A stretch of 64,000 nucleotides of DNA from Pseudoduganella albidiflava (GTDB lineage Bacteria; Pseudomonadota; Gammaproteobacteria; Burkholderiales; Burkholderiaceae_D), in assembly GCF_004322755.1 (NCBI RefSeq), contig NZ_CP036401.1:1488001-1552000 (forward strand). The letters are read 5' to 3'. Shown piece by piece: positions 17,389 to 26,903 of this stretch. Position 1 is the first letter of the stretch, and every line of letters starts with the position of its first letter. A model generated the notes under the pieces. The model had not been told where the DNA came from, did not search any database, and saw only the letters and a program-made list of their open reading frames with translations. Made by a program: the position numbers and the translations under genes.

Positions 17389-18322
17389 GGCCGCAAAGGG
17401 CGCCGCAGCCGCGCCTTTGCCGAGCGTCGTGACGGACATCCCCGAGGTCAAGCCGGGCCAGTCCGTCGCGCTGCTGCAGGAACTGCATATCCTCACGCGC
17501 GACGGCAAGCTGAACCAGGACAGCCGGCGCAAGCTGAAACAGGTGTACCACCTGTACCAGTTCATCGAGCCGCTGCTGAACGACGTGGTGAAGGACAAGG
17601 GCGCCGTGTCGCTGGTCGACCACGGCGCCGGCAAGTCCTACCTCGGCTTCATCCTCTACGACCTGTTCTTCAAGGGCCTGCAGGAAGAAGCGCATCGCCA
17701 TTCCCGTATCTACGGCATCGAGACGCGCGACGAGCTGGTGCAGCGCTCGCGCGAACTGGCCGCGAAGTTCGATTTCCCGGGCATGTCGTTCCTGCCGCTG
17801 TCGGTGGCCGAATCGACGACTTCGTCCGAGCTGCCGCCGACGGTCGACATCGTCACCGCGCTGCATGCCTGCAATACGGCAACGGATGACGCGATCGACT
17901 TCGCGCTGAAGAAACGCGCCCGGCACATCGTGCTCGTGCCGTGCTGCCAGGCGGAAGTCGCTTCGGTGCTGAAGAAGAACAAGGGCCAGTCGCTCGGCAA
18001 GAGCGCGCTGACGGAAATCTGGCGCCACCCGATCCACACCCGCGAGTTCGGCAGCCAGATCACCAACGTGCTGCGCTGCCTGCAGCTGGAAGCGCACGGC
18101 TACCAGGTCAACGTGACGGAACTGGTGGGCTGGGAGCACTCGATGAAGAACGAGCTGATCATCGCCACCTACAAGAACCTGCCGCGCAAGCGTCCCGCCG
18201 ACCGCCTGAAGGAAGTGCTCGATACCGTCGGGCTGCAGGAGATGGGCCACCGCTTCTATACCGGCGCGGAGGCCGCCCATGAGGTTGCCAACGAGGTTGC
18301 CAATGAGGTTCCCGATGAGTGA
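17375..18322 (+). CDS. SAM-dependent methyltransferase (Methyltransf_32 type)
   Basis: A 315-residue protein overlapping iscX by 14 bp, so it is probably translated with the isc operon. The SAM-binding segment is [18 protein letters not shown], followed by an acidic strand end (YGIETRDEL), [17 protein letters not shown] and [12 protein letters not shown]. These features fit the GSTCD/METTL25-like methyltransferases; the substrate is unknown. The C-terminus is a repeated ([14 protein letters not shown]) tail encoded by a 12-bp tandem repeat, probably a recent extension. No Fe-S motif is present, so its link to iron-sulfur assembly is positional only. Confidence 0.8.
   Translation: MKRNKAAKGAAAAPLPSVVTDIPEVKPGQSVALLQELHILTRDGKLNQDSRRKLKQVYHLYQFIEPLLNDVVKDKGAVSLVDHGAGKSYLGFILYDLFFKGLQEEAHRHSRIYGIETRDELVQRSRELAAKFDFPGMSFLPLSVAESTTSSELPPTVDIVTALHACNTATDDAIDFALKKRARHIVLVPCCQAEVASVLKKNKGQSLGKSALTEIWRHPIHTREFGSQITNVLRCLQLEAHGYQVNVTELVGWEHSMKNELIIATYKNLPRKRPADRLKEVLDTVGLQEMGHRFYTGAEAAHEVANEVANEVPDE
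18281..18316 (+). repeat. 12-bp tandem repeat at the end of the methyltransferase gene
   Basis: Three in-frame units (GAGGTTGCCAAC, GAGGTTGCCAAT, GAGGTTCCCGAT) encode [12 protein letters not shown]. The last unit overlaps the start codon of the following gene and supplies its GAGG ribosome site. Confidence 0.85.
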
Positions 18323-18992
18323 CGAAACGATCCGCCTGTCCAAGCGGGTGATGGACGAGAAGGGCTGCTCGCGGCGCGAGGCCGAGCTGTACATCGAAGG
18401 CGGCTTCGTGCTGGTCGACGGCGTGGTGGTGGAAGAGCCGGGCGCCCGCGTCGCTCCCGCGCAGTCGGTGGCGCTGGCGGCGGATGCGACCCTGCTCGAC
18501 ATCGTGCCGGTGACGATCCTGCTGAACAAGCCGGCCGGCGCCGATGCGCTGCGCTGCCTGGTGCCGGAAGCCCGTAGCGAGCACGCGGCAAAGGAGCGTT
18601 TCCTGAAGCGGCACCTGCACAACCTGACGCCGGTGCTGCCGCTGGACCCGTCGGCCAGCGGCCTGTTCGTGTTCACGCAGGATTACCGCGTCATCCGCAA
18701 GCTGGTGGATGAGCCGGGTTCGGTGGAACAGGAACTGATCGTCGATGTCGACGGCACCATCGTGGAAAACGGCCTTGCGCAACTGAACCAGGGCGCCACC
18801 AAGGTCAGCTGGCAGAACGAGCGGCGGCTGCGCTTCGCCGTCAAAGGCCCGAAGCCCAGCCAGGTCGAGCGGATGTGCGGCGCCGTCGGGCTCACCCCCA
18901 CCGCCATCCGGCGCCTGCGCATCGGCCGCCTCCCGATGGGCAGCCTGCCCGTCGGGCAATGGCGCTACCTGCTGGGCTACGAGCGGTTCTGA
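18315..18992 (+). CDS. RsuA/RluF-family pseudouridine synthase-like protein
   Basis: A 225-residue protein with an N-terminal S4 RNA-binding domain (IRLSKRVMDEKGCSRREAELYIEGG) and an RsuA-type catalytic domain. The catalytic-loop region reads VLPLDPSASGLFVFTQD: the Asp is present, but the Arg of the usual GRLD motif is replaced by Pro-Leu, so activity is uncertain. The end (IRRLRIGRLPMGSLPVGQWRYL) is typical. The ATG at 18315 overlaps the methyltransferase stop by 8 bp and has GAGG eight bases upstream; a longer frame would start inside the 12-bp repeat. Confidence 0.82.
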   Translation: MSDETIRLSKRVMDEKGCSRREAELYIEGGFVLVDGVVVEEPGARVAPAQSVALAADATLLDIVPVTILLNKPAGADALRCLVPEARSEHAAKERFLKRHLHNLTPVLPLDPSASGLFVFTQDYRVIRKLVDEPGSVEQELIVDVDGTIVENGLAQLNQGATKVSWQNERRLRFAVKGPKPSQVERMCGAVGLTPTAIRRLRIGRLPMGSLPVGQWRYLLGYERF

Positions 18993-19038
18993 CCGCCGCG
19001 GCCTCGCCCCCCAACTTCGCATGATTCGCCGAAAACCG

Positions 19039-19078
19039 GTGACAGGCTCCGTTTGTCTTCATAATCGGAGCCTGTCAC
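19039..19078. repeat. REP-like hairpin (GTGACAGGCTCCG arms)
   Basis: GTGACAGGCTCCG (19039-19051) pairs perfectly with CGGAGCCTGTCAC (19066-19078) around a 14-nt loop. The same GGAGCCTGTC(A/C)C word recurs at 19214 and twice near 61275-61370, so it is a dispersed family. Confidence 0.75.
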
Positions 19079-19117
19079 GAATGCCGCTAAGTCAAGCATT
19101 TCCCGACACGTTGAAAG

Positions 19118-19193
19118 TGCATGAATTCACCCCAACAGCGAAGGGCTGGGGTCAGACCCGCCGGGTCTGACCCCAGAATTTGCACTTGGGGTG
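19118..19193. repeat. Composite palindromic repeat, empty form
   Basis: A nested palindrome. The inner arms CTGGGGTCAGACCC (19146-19159) and GGGTCTGACCCCAG (19163-19176) are perfect. The outer CACCCCAA and TTGGGGTG also pair. Almost the same element occurs inverted at 31051-31197, where its centre is interrupted by another repeat. Confidence 0.8.
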
Positions 19194-19255
19194 GCCGTAT
19201 CTCGGCGGCATTAGAGCCTGTCACCGTTTTCAGGCATGCGACGGTACCGGTCCTG

Positions 19256-19573
19256 TCATTTCCGTTTCTTGCTGTTCGCCGTCGCCGTGGTCGTATAGAA
19301 CTCGGGCGGCTTGCGCGCGACCCAGTCGATGAAGGTGCGGATGTCCTCGTTCTCGCGCAGCTTGTCCCACGTGTGATACGTGCGGAACAATTCCTTCTCC
19401 GTAAATACCGAATGGATTTTCCGGTGGCAGATCTTGTGGATGGGGAATTGCGCGCGGCCCTTGAACGTCTTCGGCACGAGGTGGTGCCGGTCGATGTTGA
19501 CCGTGCCGAGCGGGCGGCCGCATAGCGGACACAAGGGGCTCAGCGGTTCGGTGGGGGAATCGTCCGGGATCAT
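19256..19573 (-). CDS. HNH-type nuclease-fold protein
   Basis: A 105-residue protein with an HNH/zinc-finger arrangement: CPLCG (C15, C18), DRHHLVPKTFKG (H30, H31) and ICHRKIHSVFT (C49, H50, H54). This is the beta-beta-alpha-metal layout of small HNH proteins that are widespread in proteobacteria with unknown role. It has a lysine-rich tail and no signal peptide. It is a stand-alone leftward gene with no methylase or phage gene nearby, so restriction or homing functions are not supported. Confidence 0.75.
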   Translation of the reverse strand: MIPDDSPTEPLSPLCPLCGRPLGTVNIDRHHLVPKTFKGRAQFPIHKICHRKIHSVFTEKELFRTYHTWDKLRENEDIRTFIDWVARKPPEFYTTTATANSKKRK

Positions 19574-19597
19574 CCGGCGCAGGTGAGGGCGGCAGTG

Positions 19598-19631
19598 GCC
19601 GCCTGCAAGGTCAAGCCGCCTGCAAGGTCAG
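19598..19631. repeat. 17-bp tandem repeat at the 3' end of the RDD gene
   Basis: Two units of GCCGCCTGCAAGGTCA(A/G) lie head to tail, and the second covers the stop codon of the RDD gene. Another gene-end minisatellite of this window. Confidence 0.75.
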
Positions 19632-20158
19632 GCGGCCTGCGCGGGAGCCTTCTTCTTCGCCGGCTTGGGCAGTTGCACCAGCCGCGTGCCGGCGATGCGG
19701 TCGTGCAGGAACTGGCGGTCGCGGTCGAGGAAAGCGGTCAGCGACCACAGGGCGATGCCGATGGCGATGGCGCCCAGCGCATGCCAGTGTTCGAGACCGA
19801 ATGCCCAGCTGGCAACGAGCGCCGGCAGCACCCACATCCAGGCCAGCAGGTAGCGCAGCGCGGCGCGCCTTGGCGGCAGCGCCGTGCCGTCGGCCTGCGT
19901 GACGCGCAGGCGCCACGTCTGCATCGCCAGCGTCTGGCCGTTGCGGCTCCATTGATGGATGAAATACGCGCCGAGCACGAAGAACGCGAGGGCCTGGCGG
20001 CCATGCTCGACCGCGGCGGCATGGCTGGCGTCCACGGCGAACTCGAACACGAGAAATGGCAGGAACAGTGCGGCAAACGCGAGCAGCAGCTCGTAGACCA
20101 TCGAGACCAGGCGGCGCCGGATCGACGGCATCGAAACTGCCGCGTTATCTGGTGGCAT
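19628..20158 (-). CDS. RDD family membrane protein
   Basis: A 176-residue integral membrane protein with the RDD hallmarks: an early Arg-rich segment followed by a helix (IRRRLVSMVYELLLAFAALFLPF), two more helices, and the DRDRQFLHDRIAGTRLVQLP motif near the end. The function is unknown; some RDD proteins are ion/proton antiporters. The start overlaps the DUF3106 gene by 14 bp; an internal ATG at 20131 (MPSIRRR) is an alternative. It is the last gene of the leftward sigma-factor operon. Confidence 0.85.
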   Translation of the reverse strand: MPPDNAAVSMPSIRRRLVSMVYELLLAFAALFLPFLVFEFAVDASHAAAVEHGRQALAFFVLGAYFIHQWSRNGQTLAMQTWRLRVTQADGTALPPRRAALRYLLAWMWVLPALVASWAFGLEHWHALGAIAIGIALWSLTAFLDRDRQFLHDRIAGTRLVQLPKPAKKKAPAQAA

Positions 20159-20978
20159 TCTGGGCCGCCGGGGAAGCGGTGTGCGCAGGTGCAGGCGCGG
20201 TTGCCGGCGCCGGTGAGGTGGCGGCCGGTGGCGCCGGCATTGCCGGTGCGGGCGCCGGCGCGGGCGGATTTTGCTGCAGCATCACGGCTGGCGTGGCCGC
20301 GCCTTCCAGCGGATACACGAGTTCCTGCGCCGGCTGGGGCAGTGGCGGCGGCAGTGGCACGGGAGCGGGCGGCGGCATCGTGGCCACCGCTGGCGGCGGA
20401 ACCGCCGGTACATGCGGCTTGACCGGTTGCGGCGTCTTGGCCAGGCTTTGCGCCGGCGTGGGCGGCTTGGCCACCTGCTGCTTTTTCGCGGTGCCAGCCT
20501 TGGCCAGCTTGCGCTTTTCCTCGTCCGACAGCTGCAGGTACTCTTCCCACTGGGCCGCTTTCTTGCCGCCGACGGCGCGCTGGGCGCGCGCATAGTTCTC
20601 GCGCACGGCCTTGCGTTCCTCGGGGGACATTTCGGTCCAGGCACGCATGCGTTCGAGCATGCGTTTCTTCTCGGTGGGTTTCATCGACGCGTAGCGGCCG
20701 GCGATCTCGAGCCACTTCTGCTTGCGCACGGGGCCGAGGTCGTCCCAGCCGGACTTCAGCGGGGCAAGCGCCTCCTGCTGTGCGGGCGTGAGATCCTGCC
20801 AGCGCAATTCGTTGACGGAGGGGGACAGCAGCGTCGAGGCGGACGCGGTGGGCGACGGTGCCGACGCCGGACCGCCATGGCGCAGGACGGCAAAGCCTGC
20901 GGCGATCGCGACGACCAGCGCCGCGACACCGCCCAACAGCCATGCACGCCCGTTTTTCTGCGCCATCCTACGCGCCAT
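20145..20978 (-). CDS. DUF3106 domain-containing protein, membrane-anchored
   Basis: A 277-residue protein. One N-terminal helix (WLLGGVAALVVAIAAGFAVL, about residues 13-32) is followed by a soluble, probably periplasmic region. Residues about 55-165 hold the DUF3106 part, with repeated helix motifs (LTPAQQEALAPLKSGWDDL, MSPEERKAVRENYARAQRAV). The final third is Pro/Ala-rich and disordered. The helix-turn motifs resemble CpxP/Spy-like or heavy-metal-sensor folds, but the function is unknown. It starts two bases after the DUF3619 stop. Confidence 0.8.
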   Translation of the reverse strand: MARRMAQKNGRAWLLGGVAALVVAIAAGFAVLRHGGPASAPSPTASASTLLSPSVNELRWQDLTPAQQEALAPLKSGWDDLGPVRKQKWLEIAGRYASMKPTEKKRMLERMRAWTEMSPEERKAVRENYARAQRAVGGKKAAQWEEYLQLSDEEKRKLAKAGTAKKQQVAKPPTPAQSLAKTPQPVKPHVPAVPPPAVATMPPPAPVPLPPPLPQPAQELVYPLEGAATPAVMLQQNPPAPAPAPAMPAPPAATSPAPATAPAPAHTASPAAQNATR

Positions 20979-20980
20979 CC

Positions 20981-21388
20981 CTAGCGCCCGCGGGTTTCAA
21001 GATAGGCGTTGAAACCGTTATCCAGGTAAGCCGACAGCGGCAATTCGTCCGACAGCAGGGCCGCGTCGAGTTCCGCCAGCTCGGCGATCGATTGCTGCTG
21101 CTCGTACTGGTAGACACCGACCATGCCGCCCATCACGAGCAGCAACGGCAATACCACGGAAAAGCGGCTGATCCAGCCGAACGGCGCCGAGAAGAAGCCA
21201 TTGCCGCCGGCGGTGGCGGCCACCGTCGCGGTACGGGTCACGCGCACTTCCACGTGCGGCTTCTTGCGGGCCAGGGCGGCCTGGCGGGCGGCGGCAAGGC
21301 GGTCGGTAGTCGAGGCCGGCAAATCGTCCAGCTTCTCGTTGAGCGCATGGCGCACGCGGTAAGCGAAATTGATTTCTTCGGTATTCAT
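20981..21388 (-). CDS. DUF3619 family protein (putative sigma-factor partner)
   Basis: A 135-residue protein starting MNTEEINFAYRVRHALNEKLDDLP, a cytosolic N-terminal domain of about 75 residues, followed by one membrane helix (FSVVLPLLLVMGGMVGVYQY) and a short periplasmic tail ending LSAYLDNGFNAYLETRGR. The ATG at 21388 overlaps the sigma-factor stop (ATGA), so the two are translationally coupled. Position and topology suggest an anti-sigma or sigma-modulating role, but no ZAS zinc motif (HxxxCxxC) is seen; this is inference. Confidence 0.8.
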   Translation of the reverse strand: MNTEEINFAYRVRHALNEKLDDLPASTTDRLAAARQAALARKKPHVEVRVTRTATVAATAGGNGFFSAPFGWISRFSVVLPLLLVMGGMVGVYQYEQQQSIAELAELDAALLSDELPLSAYLDNGFNAYLETRGR

Positions 21389-21954
21389 AGTGTGATTCCC
21401 TTGGCTTTGAGTGCTTCGGCGAGAGTGTGATTTGCTCTTGAGCAATGTGTTTTCACGCTCCCTTCGGAACATCCCATCGCTGCGGCCGTCTCTGCTACAT
21501 CCATATCCTGCCAGTAACGCATGAGGAATGCTTCCCGTTGACGCGTCGGGAGCTTTTGCACTTCATCTTCAATGAGTTGCAGGACCTGCATGCGTTCGAC
21601 CTGGTCGGCGCTCGACTCGGCGGCCTGGGTGCCCTGTTCGGCCTCGTAGGATTCCAGTATATCAAAATCCTCATGTTCCTCCTGGGAATTCCCCAGTCCG
21701 GAAAACAAGCTGACCCAGGTATTTCGCACCTTTTCGCGGCGGAAGTAATCGAGGATGGTGGTTTGCAGGATCCGCTGGAACAGCAGCGGCAGTTCGGCGG
21801 CCGGCTTGTCGCCGTATTTTTCCGCCAGTTTGATCATCGCGTCCTGGACGATGTCCAGTGCCGCCTCATCCTTGCGTACCGCATAGACCGCCTGCTTGAA
21901 GGCACGTCGTTCGACGTTTTCCAGAAAGTCTGAAAGTTCTTTATCTGTTGCCAT
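21385..21954 (-). CDS. ECF-type RNA polymerase sigma factor
   Basis: A 189-residue sigma-70 family protein. Region 2 runs through about residue 85 (IVQDAMIKLAEKYGDKPA, LLFQRILQTTILDYFRREKVRN). An acidic linker (QEEHEDFDILESYEAEQG) is followed by region 4 with a helix-turn-helix (VQKLPTRQREAFLMRYWQDMDVAETAAAMGCSEGSVKTHCSRA). It is the first gene of an operon with DUF3619, DUF3106 and RDD genes, an order I recall from other Burkholderiales. Target promoters are unknown. Confidence 0.9.
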   Translation of the reverse strand: MATDKELSDFLENVERRAFKQAVYAVRKDEAALDIVQDAMIKLAEKYGDKPAAELPLLFQRILQTTILDYFRREKVRNTWVSLFSGLGNSQEEHEDFDILESYEAEQGTQAAESSADQVERMQVLQLIEDEVQKLPTRQREAFLMRYWQDMDVAETAAAMGCSEGSVKTHCSRANHTLAEALKAKGITL

Positions 21955-21988
21955 CAGGAGGGGATTGCGTGCCGTTGAGGTCTTCTAG

Positions 21989-22149
21989 GGAAGCGCTGAT
22001 TTATTGCTGGTGGATGAGATTAGTCTTGAAAAACGTGTCCAGCAAGACGCAAATGTCCCGTCATACCGGGGTATGGCGGGGCATTTGTGGCGCCGCTGGG
22101 CGCGTTTTCTCAGGGCTAAGATCGCCGCCATGAATAAATCAGCGGTTCC
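21989..22149. mobile_element. 161-bp foldback element (MITE-like)
   Basis: The element is symmetric about 22069. The ends GGAAGCGCTGATTTATT (21989-22005) and the reverse complement of 22133-22149 match at all but one position. Inside, GAAAAACGTGTCCAGC pairs with GCTGGGCGCGTTTTC, and the centre CAAATG..CCCG..CATACC (22050-22067) pairs with 22070-22087. CTAG on the left and CGAG on the right could be an eroded 4-bp target duplication of the IS5/IS427 type. There is no coding capacity. Confidence 0.75.
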
Positions 22150-22612
22150 CGAGACTGTGCATCCTAGCAAAATTCACGTATTTCCGCATTTTTTTGGCGC
22201 TTTTCGCCACGCTTGTCCATTTTCCATGCACCGAACCGGCGCACAAGGTCGAAAAAATCATAATATTCCTTGACCATTGATGGTGCAACGCAGTAACGTA
22301 TGGAATGCTTCGCACACCACGAGGCTCCCAGATCGCGCGCCGCTGCACAAAAGGCCGCCGTGCCCGGTCCGCTTTCATATGTCAGCAGTTTGCTCCAGCC
22401 CGTGCCAAAAGCGCGAGAGGTCGGCCGAACAGCTGCAGAAACTCCAGCGGAAATAATTGCGTTACAGCGTCCGTCTCGCACCCCACTACGGTTGGGGGAA
22501 CAGCCGGCGTGACCGCAAATGCAAGTACGCTCGAGGGAGCTGTGGCGATAGGCTAACTTCGACAGGCAAGAGCATCCGTTCAATCTCCTATGGACCTTGA
22601 AAGGAATGTTTC
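22150..22612 (+). promoter_or_regulatory. ilvB upstream region and long leader
   Basis: A 463-bp gap before ilvB. TTGACC (22270-22275) and TAACGT (22294-22299) with 18 bp between them form a moderate sigma-70 candidate, which would leave a leader of about 300 nt. A hairpin CCCCA-CTACGGT-TGGGG lies near 22481-22497. Betaproteobacteria have a reported conserved RNA (the ilvH motif) before acetolactate synthase genes; I cannot confirm a match by eye. No leader peptide rich in Ile/Val/Leu is evident, and the short minus-strand open frames look like chance. Confidence 0.45.
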
Positions 22613-24334
<1,722 letters not shown>

Positions 24335-24335
24335 T

Positions 24336-24827
24336 ATGCGACACATCATTTCTGTTTTGCTGGAAAACGAGGCGGGCGCGCTGTCCCGCGTCGTCGGCCT
24401 GTTCTCGGCGCGCGGCTACAACATCGAGACGCTGACCGTGGCGCCGACCGAGGATTCCACGCTGTCGCGGATGACCATCGTCACCAGCGGCTCGGATGAC
24501 ATCATCGAGCAGATCACCAAGCACCTGAACCGCCTGATCGAAGTGGTGAAGGTGGTCGACCTGACCGAAGGCCAGCACATCGAGCGCGAGCTCATGCTGA
24601 TCAAGGTGCGGGCGGTGGGCAAGGAGCGCGAGGAAATGAAGCGCACCGCCGACATCTTCCGCGGCCGCATCATCGACGTGACCGAGAAGACCTACACGAT
24701 CGAACTGACCGGCGCCAAGAGCAAGCTCGACGCGTTCATCGACGCGATCGACCGCACCTCGATCCTGGAAACCGTCCGCACGGGCGGCTCCGGCATCGGC
24801 CGCGGCGAACGCATCCTGAAGCTCTGA
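24336..24827 (+). CDS. ilvH: Acetolactate synthase small (regulatory) subunit
   Basis: A 163-residue regulatory subunit with an N-terminal ACT domain (MRHIISVLLENEAGALSRVVGLFSARGYNIETL) and the C-terminal domain typical of full-length IlvH/IlvN. It activates the large subunit and gives valine feedback inhibition. The start lies one base after the ilvB stop, a coupled arrangement expected for fixed subunit stoichiometry. Confidence 0.96.
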   Translation: MRHIISVLLENEAGALSRVVGLFSARGYNIETLTVAPTEDSTLSRMTIVTSGSDDIIEQITKHLNRLIEVVKVVDLTEGQHIERELMLIKVRAVGKEREEMKRTADIFRGRIIDVTEKTYTIELTGAKSKLDAFIDAIDRTSILETVRTGGSGIGRGERILKL

Positions 24828-24849
24828 ACACGCTGCAAGCGGTACTGAT

Positions 24850-25945
<1,096 letters not shown>

Positions 25946-25964
25946 GCGGCTTTCGCCTCACGAA

Positions 25965-25992
25965 AAACGGCCCTTGCGGGCCGTTTTTTTTC
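25965..25992 (+). terminator. Rho-independent terminator after ilvC
   Basis: ACGGCCC pairs with GGGCCGT around TTGC and is followed by nine T residues. It is the clearest intrinsic terminator in the window. Confidence 0.92.
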
Positions 25993-26047
25993 GCCAAAGC
26001 ATTCTCGAGGGAAGGGCGGTCCGGTGCTCCGCATGGACCGATGCAGC

Positions 26048-26150
26048 GGAAATGTTTCCCAAAAAAGGGGACTGTCCCCGATCCCAGGAAATATTTCCAA
26101 AAAAAGGGGACTGTCCCCGATCTCAGGAAATATTTTCGAAAAACGGGGCT
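26048..26150. repeat. REP-like array with GGGGACTGTCCCC cores
   Basis: Two direct copies of a unit of about 46 bp, each made of GGAAAT(G/A)TTTCC plus an A-rich stretch, the perfect palindrome GGGGAC-T-GTCCCC and a short tail; a third, partial copy ends at the next gene. The layout equals the GGGGTCAGACCCC arrays near 41.2, 55.3 and 56.2 kb, with a different core. Confidence 0.85.
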
Positions 26151-26156
26151 GACCAG

Positions 26157-26903
26157 TCAGCCGGCAGTCCGCTGCCGCTCCAGCGCCGCCAGCAGCGCGT
26201 CGATATAGGTGCGGCTGGCGCGCAGCGGCGTGCCGTCGCGCAGCCGCAGCATGGCGTCGCGGTTGCCCAGCGTGCGCAGTTCGGCCACGCGGTCCAGCCG
26301 CACGATGGCGGAGCGGTGCACGCGGGCGAACGCGGCCGGGTCGAGCGACTCCACCAGCCGGTGCAGCGCCATGCGCACCAGGTACTCGCGTCCGCCCGCG
26401 TGCAGCGTGGCGTAATCGCCCGCCGCGTCGATCCATTCCACCTCTTCCACGTCGACGAACACCAGGCGGCTGCCGTAGCGCACCGTGAAGCGCGACAGGT
26501 AGCCGGCTTGCGGTCCCGGCGCCTCGGGTGCGCCGCAGCGGAAGCGCCAGGCCTGCCGCGCCCGCGCCACCGCGTCGGCAAAGCGCTCGTCTTCCACGGG
26601 TTTCAGCAGGTAGTCGACGACGTCCAGCGCGAAGGCCTGCACGGCGAACTGCTCGTGCGCCGTCAGCAGCACGGCCAGCGGGCGCTCGGCCGCCGGCAGC
26701 GCGGCCAGCACGCCGAGGCCGTTCAAGCCGGGCATCTCGACATCGAGGAACACCAGGTCGGGCCGGGCATCGCGGATGCCGGCCAGCGCGGCGGGACCGT
26801 CGCCATATTCGGCGACGACGTCGATATCCGGGCATTGCCGCAGCCGGGCCAGCACGCCGGCGCGCGCCAGCGGTTCGTCATCGACGACGAGCGCGCGCAT
26901 CAT
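26157..26903 (-). CDS. LytTR-type response regulator
   Basis: A 248-residue regulator. The receiver domain (residues about 3-120) has D9/D10 and phospho-acceptor D54 (VFLDVEMPG), with LLTAHEQFAVQAF and the switch lysine in DYLLKPVED. The C-terminal LytTR DNA-binding domain includes the DVEEVEWIDAAGDYATLHAGGREYLVR segment. It is the likely partner of the adjacent LytS-like kinase; the ATGATG start overlaps the kinase stop. Targets are unknown. Confidence 0.92.
   Translation of the reverse strand: MMRALVVDDEPLARAGVLARLRQCPDIDVVAEYGDGPAALAGIRDARPDLVFLDVEMPGLNGLGVLAALPAAERPLAVLLTAHEQFAVQAFALDVVDYLLKPVEDERFADAVARARQAWRFRCGAPEAPGPQAGYLSRFTVRYGSRLVFVDVEEVEWIDAAGDYATLHAGGREYLVRMALHRLVESLDPAAFARVHRSAIVRLDRVAELRTLGNRDAMLRLRDGTPLRASRTYIDALLAALERQRTAG

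Noticed and set aside
22164..22277. 37-codon minus-strand frame (MVKEYYDFFDLVRRFG...) before ilvB
   Set aside because: It looks protein-like in composition, but has no ribosome site and overlaps the likely ilvB promoter; not enough support to call a gene.
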